Shown here: piece after piece, positions 46,391 through 57,957 of the stretch | Position numbering within the stretch: the first letter of the stretch is position 1 | Layout of the letters: every line of letters begins with the position of its first letter | Notes under the pieces: generated by a model | What the model saw: only the letters and a program-made list of their open reading frames with translations | Told to the model about the DNA's origin: nothing | Databases searched by the model: none | DNA from: Dromaius novaehollandiae | Lineage: Eukaryota > Chordata > Aves > Casuariiformes > Dromaiidae | Assembly: GCF_036370855.1 (NCBI RefSeq) | Contig: NC_088101.1 | Span: 66,277,559 to 66,341,558 of the forward strand | Reading direction: 5' to 3' | Length of the DNA stretch: 64,000 nucleotides | Made by a program: the position numbers and the translations under genes

Positions 46391-49300
46391 GAAGCTTTCA
46401 ATTTGACCCCTACTTAAGCTATAGTGAAGAAAAGCAGCCATTGCATCTAGTTGTTTAATGGTGTTTTTTGTCTTTAAAAAAATGTTTCAAGGTCTAGATA
46501 CTAATTTTAATTAAGGATTTCTCTGATTCTGAGATAAAATTTAATATCGTATACACTTTGATAGTTCAAATGGTATAAAATAATTATTATTTTGTAGTAT
46601 TCCAGATACTTTTTAGGGCAGTAGAAATATGATAAAACTCAAGTTAATGAATGAGTTGTCACTCATTCCGTTTCTATCTTTGCTGCTCCTTATAAACATT
46701 ATTTGCACAATATGAGGGCGCTAGAAGTGTGTGTCCTGGACTGTTCTCCACATCTTCCAATACATGCATAAATGAATGTAAGAAATTACTTCTCTTGTTA
46801 TGAAAATTTGGTAGTACCATGTCAGTTTATAAACTGTTAAGCCACTGTCTTAAATGAACTCTAGTGCTTTTAATGTTAGTTATTTATTGAAAATCTGACA
46901 GTTTAACTGATACACAAGAAGTAGGGAACTATCAGTGGAAGTGGGACCTTTTAACTTACAGCAGCGATGTTTAACCAAAGGCTGCTTTGAGCATTCCTCA
47001 GATATGTATTAATATAACTGTTCATGACTGAGTTAAAGGATAGCTAAGACAGTCATACAGGTCTTTTAACAGATGGATGTTTTTCCTGCTAGTTGCCACA
47101 GTCAACAAAATGCATCTACGGTAGCACAAAGCTAATTCTTGTATTTTCGGTCTGGAAAGCTAACTGAAATGGTAAACAACAGAACCCACTGAGAGAACAT
47201 TTTGACTGAGGAGCTGATGTCTACTAGGACCAAATCTGACAGAAGGGGAAAATATCAAGATCCTTATTAGAATTTGAAATGCTTTTTCACTCAAGTTTCT
47301 TTTTGTTTTCAAAACTTATGTTGTATATATGCCCCTAAAATTAAGAAATAGGTATCAGTGAGGTAAGATATATATCTGTATATGTAATTTAAGATCATAA
47401 AAGTCTTAATGAAGAAAACAGAGTAACCCATGTGTAAACATTTACATAATTTTTTGCAGGACTTGGTCCTGCTATGACCATTTATGCACATAGAAATAAG
47501 TACAAATGAAAAAATCATAAAAAATTCTAAGAACACTTGTATTTTGTAGCTTGTGGTATAAATGCCAGAACCCAATCAAATTCAAGGAATGAATGCTAGC
47601 GATTTTAATATTCTTACAAAATACCCAATATACTTTGGGAACAATTCACTGCATAAACCATGATCCCAGTGGATTATCACTGTTCTTTAAGCTCTTATGG
47701 GGCTTTTTGGCAGAGGATTCAAGATAAACTTCTAGAAATATTTCAAATATGAAAATTATAATCAAGTACAGCAGCTGGAAAATAGATAATTTTTGAGAAT
47801 TAGCCTTGGTTTTGGATCACCAAACGCTTCACAAGAATCCTACTTTTGTTTTCTTTTTCATTTGTATTAATGAGAGAATACCTGAAGAGATTTAGTGTTT
47901 GGAAACCATGAAGAGTGTACATTGCCAGTTCTGTTTTCTGAGTAAATCTTCAAATTGATACAAAGTAGTGCTGTCTTGTGGACTCAATACAAAGCAGTAT
48001 CTTCAGGAGCTTCCACTTCTATCTTTCATTCTTAGAAAACAAAACAAAACAAAACAAAAATACACCTTCACATTTCAGCGATCTGAAAGCAAAGAGTATA
48101 AATGAGGAAGTCTGCCAATTCATTTTAGCATACTGTGTTTGTGTTTGATCTAAAGTAGCTCATCTATGAAATTGTCATAATGATAACGATGAAAAGTTTA
48201 GGAAATTAAGCAATGTTTCTGGGATCCTGTCTTTCCTGAATATTTGTGTTTAACCCTCTTTGACATGATTGTCACTCAAGGTAATGTAATATCCTGAGTA
48301 CAGTAGCTGGAAGTTGTTACAAATGATGAGACAGTGTTTAAATGTTTGAAGTAATTTTCTCAAATATAATATGTTTATCTATCTTTGTGCCTTAGGCCCA
48401 CCACTAAGCACTTTGGGGCTTCACACTGTGAGCTTTTATCTGTTCACTGTATATAGTAATTTTCCTTTTGAAAAAAACAGTTCACTCTGTGAAATACTAA
48501 AATACTGCTTTGGCTCTGAAAAACTCAAATTTATTTTGAAATATAAATCATAGCTTTCAATATACATTCAAAAACCACAAAGAATAGAGAAGCAAATTAT
48601 GTTCAGACAATCTGTGGCAATAGGAGCACACTTGGTAATGAGGATGAGGTAAGGGGAGACGCTGGTGATTGTGCTGAAGTTATATTACCAGACTAAAGCA
48701 CTAGATTAAAGTATCACACTAACACATCCATAAAAGGAGCTTTAACACCTTAAAATGAATATAATTCTGGGAAAATGAAATATCACACAATGTAAGAATT
48801 AGCAGGCTTAAATTTTAATATCAGATAGCTGACTGAGGAAGTCAATAATACTGCCAGTTTCTTTTCTTGAACATCCATGAATGCTGAAGGAAGTGTGACA
48901 TTAGTAGTATATCCAGGAGAGTTTCAGGAGCAGCATCCAATACAATTTACCTAGCAGAGGATCATGTAAGCTCTATTTTAGCAAGAAGGAGAGAAGAAAC
49001 AGGGAATATTTATGCCTCAGACACCTGTTTCCATAGGGAAAAGTTTAAAGAGCACTAAGTGGGGAGAGTTAGTGCAAATCAAAAAAAAAAATCTACTTTT
49101 TGGTATGACACATGCAAAATTCCAGAAATTGGAATGAGTCACAATATAATCTGTATAAATAGAAGATTTCTGTGTGACCAATAATAATCTCCAGATTAAT
49201 TTGTGCTGCTTAAATAAGAGAACGTTTTGATAATGTGCTGACTCACAATAAAAATATGCTGGATCACATAGCCTGATAAAAAATTTGGCTAAAGATTAAA

Positions 49301-52300
49301 GGAAAAGTCCTGGAACCACTGTTGTATGACTTTATATGAATCAGCTTTCCATGGGCAGAATGCACAATGAGGACAAGAAGCCTGTGCACATTTTATCATG
49401 AGTCAAGTCAGCCAGATTATTCAGAGCAGAAGCACAGATATTAGTGAAATGAAGCACACTAACGTAATAACCATGAAATACTTACTAAAATGTGATGCAA
49501 ATGACATTTGATTCTCATAAAGCAATTGTAATATGTGAAGTAAATTACTGGGAGGAGATGCCTAAAAATCTAAAAGGAATATTTAATGTTCTCTTACTAT
49601 CACAGATAATAATTTAAAGTGTTGGTACTGGTAATGGTTTCTCCAGTACAGGTTTGCTGTCCCCAGCCCCTTTTTGCACAGATGCCTTCAGCATTCATTG
49701 CCTCCCATTCTGCTTAATTGTGGGAATGCTTGCTTAATGGACAGCTTCTTTGATACATAAATGTAATTTAGACTAAAAAACTTAAAAATTTAGCTGTGTG
49801 TTTATGCACACACATGCATACATGAACATAGATATAAATGGGAGCTGTTCCCCTTTTGTCACTGTAATCCTCTAAAAGGATATCTAAAATGCATATAGTC
49901 TCAACTATTTGCCTGAGGTTTGTATATAACCAATAGAGAAATGAGGATTCCTCTCATCCTAAGACCGATGTCTAAAATAGGTGGCACAAAGACTCTTCTG
50001 CAGCTTCTCTTTCTTACCATTTACTTTTGTGACCTAATCCAACCTTTGAGTGCATGCCCAACTTTGGATAGCAGCCTGGACTTAGATCAGTTGAACATGC
50101 TTTGAATCTACACCCTGAGTTGGAACTAGCAGGGGGAGAGAGGGGATAAATCTTGGCTGAAATGTGAAAGGAGCTATTTTTATTGCGAAAGTCTTTTGCA
50201 AAGTCTTCTGTTCCAAAGGACAAAGCAAATTAAATGAATTCTTCAGTACAGTTCTGACAGCCAATTGGAGAAATGTATAAAATATACTATAATCATACGG
50301 TTTGATTTTGCTGATGCATCATAAAAATCAGCTCTGAAAAGGAAAACCATTCTGAGAGGAAAATTTAATAGTATGGCCTCGGAGGCAGGAATGAATTTTT
50401 CAAGATTTTGGAAATTGTCCTCAAACCTGGGCACAAGGAGAGCACATATGCACATATTTACATGTGTTTGAATGTAATATTTTGACATTTGGGGAAATAC
50501 ATTTTTATGGTTTCACTACCTATCTCTGTTTCTTCTTTTACTCTCACACATTTCATTCTTATTCTGGCATTTTGCATTTTCTTTCTAGCATGTTTTCCGT
50601 CCTTTTTCATCCTTCCTTTGCCACAACTGCCCTTTCTCCTCTCAGTCTGTTGTAGTATTCTTTCTTAGCCTTTCTCTTCAGTCCAAAACCTATGTATTAT
50701 GTTTCCCATCTTCTGACTGTCCATGACTGTCTTTTTCCCATCTATTTTCTTCCTAAATATAAAGATAACAAAAAGACTAAAATTTGATTATAGACTAGTA
50801 AACTTTCCCTTAATGCAAGGCTCTGGAAGCATGAACTCCCACAGAACTGAAACCCATACTGCGACCTGCGATGTCAGAGCAAACAAGGAATTGTTTGAAA
50901 ACTGACTCAGGAAAGAATAACAACCTTAATTTTTCAGCTGGGTCAGTTCACTGGTCTAGTTTCCTGGTCACAGACACTTATCCTGTTGGCACAGTGAAAA
51001 GAACAGCAGCTGCAGAGACTTTGTAAGCTGCCATTTTTTCCAAGGAATACTATACACAAATATTCCTATAAAAGAATACATACCTGGTTTTTGTTGTTTT
51101 AAATCTTTCTTTTTTTCTTTGAGATGGAAAGAAATGAATAAGGTATTTTCACATTTGAATCATTTTTCTTGGTAAAATTAAGAAATATGCAATCTAATAT
51201 TAGACCGTCAGTATGTGCCATTTAATGGAGTTCTTTCCTTTTTACCTGCTTGACTGTGAAGTTCAAACAGATATTACCCTTGTGCCCAAAGAAGTCATCA
51301 TCATATCTTTACTGCAACTTACCCCTTAAATTATGCATGGTCATAAATCTCAGAAAATGAAATATTTATAATTAAAAAAAGAAAACAGAAAAGGTCCAGA
51401 ATACTTTGAAAGAAACATAAACAGGTTTCATTAGAGAATGTCACCTTGTCACTTTAGTCTCTGCCATCTGTAAAAGGAAACTTTAGAAATTGTCATATGA
51501 TGTTTGAAAGCAAATTCTTAGTATCTAAAATATCTTCTTAAGTTCCTTTCCACTTCAGGTTTTAAAGATAACCTCTTTCCTGGAGAATTCTTCAACAGTT
51601 CCAAGCATGCAGGGTTGACAACAAAAAAAAATCCCTTGTAATAGTCGATCTTTTTGCAGATGAGGAAAGTTGGTTGAAACTTCTAGTTAGACAGTGTTCA
51701 GGATCAAATAATGCCATGAATACTTTATTTTGCTGCATTATACAGTATATTAGCTCAGAAATTGTTTTGACAGGTACTCATTCTCATTTTCCAGCTTTTT
51801 TCACACTGGTATGTCCCAAGTTAATATTTTTATTTTCAACTGCAAAGTTATGATCTATCAGGAAATTCCAACTGTCTGATGATAGTAAAGTTTTTGCATT
51901 TTTTTAGTGTTTCCTTCAGGAATTTTTTGAAAATAACTGAAAAACAATTAACATTCTCTTTTCACCTGCAGCATAAGAACTGATGATCCTAAACATATTG
52001 GTATCTAAATGGTATGAAGCCACAGAGTAACAGGATTTCTTTTAAAAAAGTCCTTCATCTTTTTTTCAGCTGAAAAACAGCTAAAATATCTCTAGCAGTT
52101 CACTAATGTTTGTCCTACCAAAACTGGTCATTCGAATTATCAGTCAGTCCTGAAAAACATTGCTATAGTATCTAAATAATCTGTGAGTGACTTGAAGTTA
52201 TTCTGTGATACACTTTTTATTGGTTCTGTTGCAACCGCTGTCTTGCATCTGTATTTTCCCATTTCTTAGTATCAAAGCATTAAGCTTTTAAAAGCTAAGC

Positions 52301-52965
52301 TAGAGTTATTTTAATAATCTATTCTTTTAGAAAAGTTTCTTAGTGTTCATGGTGCACTATAATTGATGGTTGTATGTCTACTATATAAACTACAGTGAGC
52401 TTTATGGTAATTCTTGATATTCATATTGACCTATGCAAAAATAATTTCTATGGAAAGTTCAAAGACTTTCTTTCTGGAGACTGTCTTTTGAGTAGTTTAT
52501 GAAATATTACCATTTGAGTATATGCCACAATGTAAAGATGTCAGACACCTAAAAATATATATAAAGATGATAATTCTTTTGACCAACAATCTGTGTAGCA
52601 AGTGTGAATTGGGTAGAACAGTATGTCCAGCACAGGCTTTTAGTTAGACTTTAGATATCAAAGGCTCCACATGTAAGCAATCCCATCTTTTTTCTTATAG
52701 GTCAATTAAAGCTATTTGGAAAATTTGTATCTTTGTGTAGTTTTTATAGCAGATAAAGTCATTCATGCATAAAAGTTGGAAAAAAAACTATATATCCATT
52801 TTTATGTTTTATATCTATCCTATATTTATTATAGTTTTTATAATTGTTATTCATATCTTACAGAGTGATCCTTTGACATTTATGCGCTTACTGTTTGAGA
52901 CATTATACAAGGCTAGATTTTAGCCAAGAAGATGGCTTGAGAAATGCAAAATCTCTATCCTTCAC
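46391..52965. other. AT-rich DNA, no gene seen
   Basis: Holds an (AAAAC)n patch at 48036-48059, a perfect 14-base palindrome AGCTTTTAAAAGCT at 52283-52296 and a GAGGGCGCTA word at 46714-46723 that resembles a CTCF core. No coding or RNA gene could be supported. Confidence 0.5.
48036..48059. repeat. (AAAAC)n short tandem repeat
   Basis: Four perfect AAAAC units plus a partial fifth. Confidence 0.9.
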
Positions 52966-53072
52966 TTCATAGAATCCTAGAATAATTTAGGTCGGAAAAC
53001 AGCTCAGTGAGTCATCTGGTCCATCTTGGTCAAAACAAGACCAGCTTCAAAGTTCAAAGTTCAGCATCAAAA

Positions 53073-53402
53073 TCAGTTCACGTTTCTCATGGTCCTCTGA
53101 AGATGAGTCTTGTATATCTCCAAAGACGAAGATACCACAATTTCTCTGGGCAGCTTGTTCCAGTATTTAACTAGTCTTTCTGAGAATTTTTTTTTTCTGA
53201 ATATTAGAATTTTCCCACTACAGTTTATGTCCATTTTTTCTTGTCCACTGTGCACCTCCAAGAAGAGTCTGGCTCCATCTTCTCTATAGTGATCTATTAG
53301 GTAGTGGTCATCCATTACGTAGTAGGCCTCTCTCCAGCCCTCTGTTCTCAAGGCTGAAAAAACCCAGCTGTTTCTTTCCATATGCCCAATAACCCTAACC
53401 AT
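53073..53402 (-). pseudogene. CR1 ORF2 C-terminal remnant
   Basis: A 109-codon open minus frame including REDGARLFLEV, then a degraded 'HKL..RKF' region and VKYWNKLPREIVVSSSLEIY. These are the typical end of CR1 ORF2 after the RT. It is frame-shifted relative to the upstream RT piece. Confidence 0.85.
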
Positions 53403-53541
53403 CTTGGTTGACCTTTCTGGGCTTGCTAAAGTACAACAGTGTTTTTCTTGTACTGGAGAGCCCGAAGGTGGACATGGTATTCCAGTGATGGACTGACAAA
53501 TACCGAATATAATGGGTCAATCTCCTTCCTTGATCTTCTGG

Positions 53542-53934
53542 CTATATTTTTACTAAAGTAGCCCAGTATGAGGTTACCTTTAGTGTTGTAAGGGTGCACT
53601 GGTGGCTGATGTCCAAACACCTGTCCATCTGGACCCCCAGGTACATTTCTGGAAAGATGTTTTCTAGCCAGTAGGCCCCAACCTGTTGTGTGGGCTTATT
53701 CTTGCCCAGGTGCAGAACTTTACATTTGCCTTTGTTGAGCTTTATGCAGTTTCTGTCAGCCCATTTCTCCAGCCTGTCAAAGTCCCACTGAATGCCAGCC
53801 TTACTCTCCAGATTACTTATCCTAAGTCTGGTGTCATCTGCAAATTTTGGGGGTATGTATTCCGTCTCATTGTCCAGGTAGTTAATGGAGACATTAAAGA
53901 GTTTCATCCCCATGGGAATGCCACTAATAAGCAT
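53542..53934 (-). pseudogene. CR1 reverse transcriptase palm remnant with intact FADD
   Basis: A 130-codon open minus frame. It reads SGIPMG (the family's SG(V/I)PQG block) near its start, then KFADDTRLR with the catalytic Asp pair intact (53830-53847), RLEKWADRN, and KLNKGKCKVLHLGKN, the conserved blocks of CR1 RT in correct order. The first in-frame Met is fortuitous; the real protein would start far upstream. The deletion junction lies just before this frame. Confidence 0.9.
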
Positions 53935-54066
53935 CTTGGAAACTGGTAAGCATAGTGGAACTGATCATGGAAGTTATGCTGACTGGTGTGTAGCTTCCTG
54001 GATTATGCTTCTTGCCCTTTCTGAAAGTGTGTGTAACATTTCCTTTCTTGTCATTGGGAACCTCTA

Positions 54067-54249
54067 CTATGGCCTTTCAAAGATGACAAACGATGACCTA
54101 GTAATGAAATCAGCCGATTGCCTTGCTACCCTTGGATATATCCTAGCCAGTCCCATGGACTTATGTGCATCCAGTTTGCTTGCATGATCCCCGAGTTCAT
54201 CTTCCTGTATCATGAATAGTAAGTAATTCAGTCCTCCAGTTTCTGCCAC
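54067..54249 (-). pseudogene. CR1 RT N-terminal block remnant
   Basis: The open minus frame contains KLDAHKSMGLARIYPRVARQ, matching the CR1 segment that opens the reverse transcriptase (the 'DVHKSMGPDG.HPRVLREL' type), ending in an FERP sequence close to the family's IFERS. It is separated from the palm block by the internal deletion and several stops. Confidence 0.85.
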
Positions 54250-54580
54250 TTAGCAAGTAAACCTGGGAGGCCTGAGAGGGGCAATGTGTACATTGCCACT
54301 AAAGGCCAAAGCAAAGAAGGCCCTGAGTACCTCCTCCTTTTCTGAGTCCTTTGTCACTAGGTCTCCCACCTCATTTCTCATCAGGATCTCATTTTCTTGG
54401 TTTTATTGATGCTTCAGCTGTACACATAGAAGCCTTCTTTTGGCCCTTCACATCCCTTGCTAGTTTCCAACTCCAGCTGAGCTTTGGTTTTCCTCATTCC
54501 ATTCCTGAATCCCTGGGCAATGTTTCTGTGATCCTCCTGTACCCACTGAACCTTTTATATAAAACATACTGATGCCCCTA

Positions 54581-57500
54581 TTTGCTGCTCTCTTAACCAT
54601 GTATTAACATTGCCAGATCTTTTCCTTTTCGAATGTCACTTCCTTACCTGGGTTCCAAATACAAACATTACAGTAGCATGTAAAATGTCTTAAACCCATG
54701 CAGTATATACAGTTTTAACACAAAAGAAGTATTCTTTTGTGTTTTGTACTTCACAGTTTTTCTCTTCAAAAGGATAGCTTCTTCAGGCTCATTTCTACAC
54801 TGAAAACAAGATTTAATCAACAGCAATGTTGTTTTATGTTCCTCCGAAAGCTTATTTGATTGATGCTGCCTTCTTCCCATCCACTTGACAAACACATGTT
54901 ATAAAGAATATTTCTTAAAATAAGAGTTGGCTAATCATTTTAAGGGATGACTCAAAGAATGTCAGAACCGATGGCTAAAAATAAAGTACAGGTATGTTCT
55001 GTGCCCCCCGATGTTATTCCAAATCATTCTACACAATTATGTCCTATTTCCTTGCTAGCTCTACCTCTATGTGCTTCTCCAGGGTGCAGCTGATCTCTTT
55101 CTCATATCATTAGTTTTAGCTGTGTTTTCAGTCTCTTAGCTCTTACCATTCCTTTCTTTCCTTCTCTTGCAGGTGCAATTCTACACTCTTATGCATATCT
55201 GTAGGATTGTTCCCTATCTCACATCAGATGAAGAGTAAATAGACTCTGCAAAAGAATCTCCTTTACACAGAAAGAGTTCCTGTTGTCTATCAGAAAGACA
55301 AGAAAGGATCCAAGATTTTGGGTCAGAAATTGCCACTTGCACCATCTTTCCTTTTCTAATTGCCATGACAATAGGAGCAACGGTATTTAGAAAAAAATAT
55401 TTTCCCAGGCTTACAAAGCTTTTGTAGGTTGACATTTCTGGCTGAGAGAAAAGAAATGTCATCACAGAGATAATGGTGTGATGCTTAGAAAAGTGAATTC
55501 TTTGCAGTTTCTATGGTGTTTTCTATATTGTCTATATGTGTCTATTTGAGAAGACATAATTTTAGCTATACTATGATAATTATTTATTTTTAAATCAGAA
55601 ATTTAGAAAATAGGTAGAAAGTATCTTGCCTTCCTTCAAAATTATAATTAAGTTTTGAGAGGGGGCACCTAAGGAGATTCTGTCTGAAAGTATTTGAGTA
55701 CATTGAAAGAGAACACAGTCTTTGGAGATCTGGAGCACCAAAATGGCAGAACTGCTTTTTGAAATAGCCTTAAGTTCTGGGACATCTGGTTACACTAGCA
55801 CACATAAAAAAATATTCTTGAAATTAAATTTGTGCAAGCAGTTTAAAGGTCAGTTCCTTTCATGCATGGAATTGAGTTCAGAATGCTTTTCAGTATTCAT
55901 TTTATGTATTTTTTTCATTTTAATGTATTCATTTTAAAGCAAACATCTTGACGTCAAGCCTCAGCCACTTATTTACCTTCAGGATGAAGTGTTTTGTAAA
56001 ATAAACATTATTTATACCCTTAACATAGCAGATATGAGTTCAGCTAATATCTTGTGCATCAATTTGCAAGTGTAATCAGTGGTCATTTCAACCCAACACT
56101 TCAATTCTAATTATAATAATTTCTGCTCCTAACTGTGGGCACTGATCCTGTGTTCATGTCTGTACTGAAACACTTAAAAAACTGTAACTGTAATAAAAAC
56201 TGTGGGTGATAAAACTCCTGTGACAAAGTCAAATCTGAATAGCAGGCATGTTTTGAAAGTACTATCTTCTGCTTCAGGTTGTTCTTTAGTCTACCTAGAT
56301 CACTCGTTTGTATTGAATATATTTTTGTCTAAACATATCAAAGTGTAAGTCTATATTTTTCCAACTGAAAATTCTCCCAGGCAAAATTTTCTATTTAGGT
56401 GGCTTTAAAAAACATCTACATCAATTTACTTCATTCCTTTCCCCTCTTGGAATTCATTTCTTTCTCCGCATGAAACAAACATAGCAGGTTAAGGCAAGAT
56501 CTGCTGATTCAAAAACTCAGTCTTGTAAGGAAAAGGAGCTGGGAGGCTTTGGTGAAGGAAGAGACAGGCAACTGAAAGGCTTTCAGAAATCTCTGGCATG
56601 CAATAACAATGCATGCGGGTGGAGAGCAGCAAGCCAAGAGGGCCTCTAAACAGCTGCTGTGCAGCTTGTCCTTATTTTACTTTTTTTTTCCATTCAGTTT
56701 CAGGATAAAGCCCTTTCAAAGCCATTTGGCAAGAGCTTCACTATTAGGTCCTGCCATCCACTAGAAAGGGGAAAGAGTTTCCCATTCTGACTCAAAGAAA
56801 GAGGAATGGTTTTCAATTCTGATTCAACATTTTCCTGTTGCTACAATTGGCCATTAATGTCAGTAGCAGTGGACTGATCCAAACTGTGTAATGCACACTT
56901 TGAAGTATGCTTAGCTTTTACCCATTTTTTTGCTCTCTCAGCAATCTGAGTCAAAAACATGTGTTAGCTAGTAGGTTAGCAGGAATCTATTGGATCTATT
57001 GGCTATTATCTCCATTTCTTTATTTAGATATTTGCATATAGTTGGAAGCAATGTGACACTAATCCAGACAGTGTCAGTTGTGTCATGTTTATTGGATTAA
57101 AGTTTGCAATGTAGGAAACTATGGATTCTTTTGTCATGGTTTTTCACCTTTGAAAGGTTAAAGAACATGATACTTTTTATGGTGTTGAGGTATGCTGAGG
57201 AAGTTTTCATGTGCTGTCTATACTAAACTAGAGAATTATAATGAACACTTTTTCTTTTGAATCTATGGTCTGGCTAATTTCGATCTCACTTCTACCTAAT
57301 TTTGATCATATGACAATGTATTTACATAAAAACTCCATCTTAAATCCGTTCATAAACTGAAGCTGTTAAAAAATGATTTGCACTAAATGCCCTAGTTTCA
57401 TGCAATTTGGTATTGATTTTGATCAATAAAATCCTAAGTAGCTGGGTCATAACTCTCTGCCTTGTACTGTAGAAAGTGCGGCTTAGAAAGAGATTTGAGA

Positions 57501-57693
57501 TTAAAACTAAGAATAAAAGGGAAGGGACCTCAGGCAGGATGTTCACTAACAGTGTTCTTCAACTTATGAACTAATAGAGTCATCAGTCTGAAACAGCCTG
57601 AATCTGTTAACCTTTAGGGAATGTCAGGAAGAGGCTACATAGATAGACTTCTCTTACATCTGTACGGTCAAGGAAGAAAATTACAAGGGAGTC
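54581..57693. other. AT-rich DNA, no gene seen
   Basis: Contains the perfect hairpin at 54717-54743 (listed separately). No coding or RNA gene could be supported. Confidence 0.5.
54717..54743. repeat. Perfect 12-bp inverted repeat with 3-base loop
   Basis: Left arm AACACAAAAGAA (54717-54728), loop GTA, right arm TTCTTTTGTGTT (54732-54743), fully complementary. There is no U-run consistent with a bacterial-type terminator context, and none would be expected here. Confidence 0.85.
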
Positions 57694-57712
57694 TTTTTTT
57701 TTTTTTTTTTTT
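57694..57712. repeat. Poly(T) tract, 19 bases
   Basis: Uninterrupted T19. Confidence 0.9.
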
Positions 57713-57903
57713 CAGGCAAACTGCTGTAATCTCTGTACTGTAGGAGTTATTGGGAGTGTAGGTTGGGAAATTTGCTGCTTATCACTTTTACAATAATAGA
57801 TGTAACATTCTTTACAAAATATCCCTTCTTACAACTATTTTCATTAAAACTTTTCCTATCATATCGGTGAAAGACCCTTGGAAAAATATTTACAAGGTAG
57901 TAG

Positions 57904-57908
<5 letters not shown>

Positions 57909-57934
<26 letters not shown>
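57909..57934. repeat. (GT)13 microsatellite with Z-DNA-like extension
   Basis: 13 GT units followed, after a two-base break, by GCATGCGTGCATGCATATATG, an alternating purine-pyrimidine run that extends the potential left-handed DNA segment to about 57957. A second (GT)n run of about 7 units lies at 58242-58255. Confidence 0.9.
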
Positions 57935-57957
57935 CCGCATGCGTGCATGCATATATG

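Larger units (their letters stand above)
52968..54580 (-). mobile_element. Largest CR1 copy, minus strand, internally deleted
   Basis: The 3' end lies at 52968 (TCATAGAATCCTAGAATAA). Going 3' to 5' on the + strand: ORF2 C terminus (53073-53402), RT thumb and connection, RT palm with an intact KFADDT block (53830-53847), then an abrupt jump near 53940 to the RT start block (DAHKSMG...., 54067-54249) and the endonuclease-RT linker (LELE and GFF-like text around 54440-54480). The order is CR1 ORF2 throughout, but a large part of the RT before the catalytic block, roughly 90 codons by family layout, is missing. The 5' end fades near 54580, so endonuclease and ORF1 are absent. Stops and frame changes make it inactive. 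Confidence 0.9.

Noticed and set aside
53686..53949. 87-codon + strand frame over the CR1 RT
   Set aside because: It is the antisense shadow of the minus-strand CR1 reverse transcriptase.
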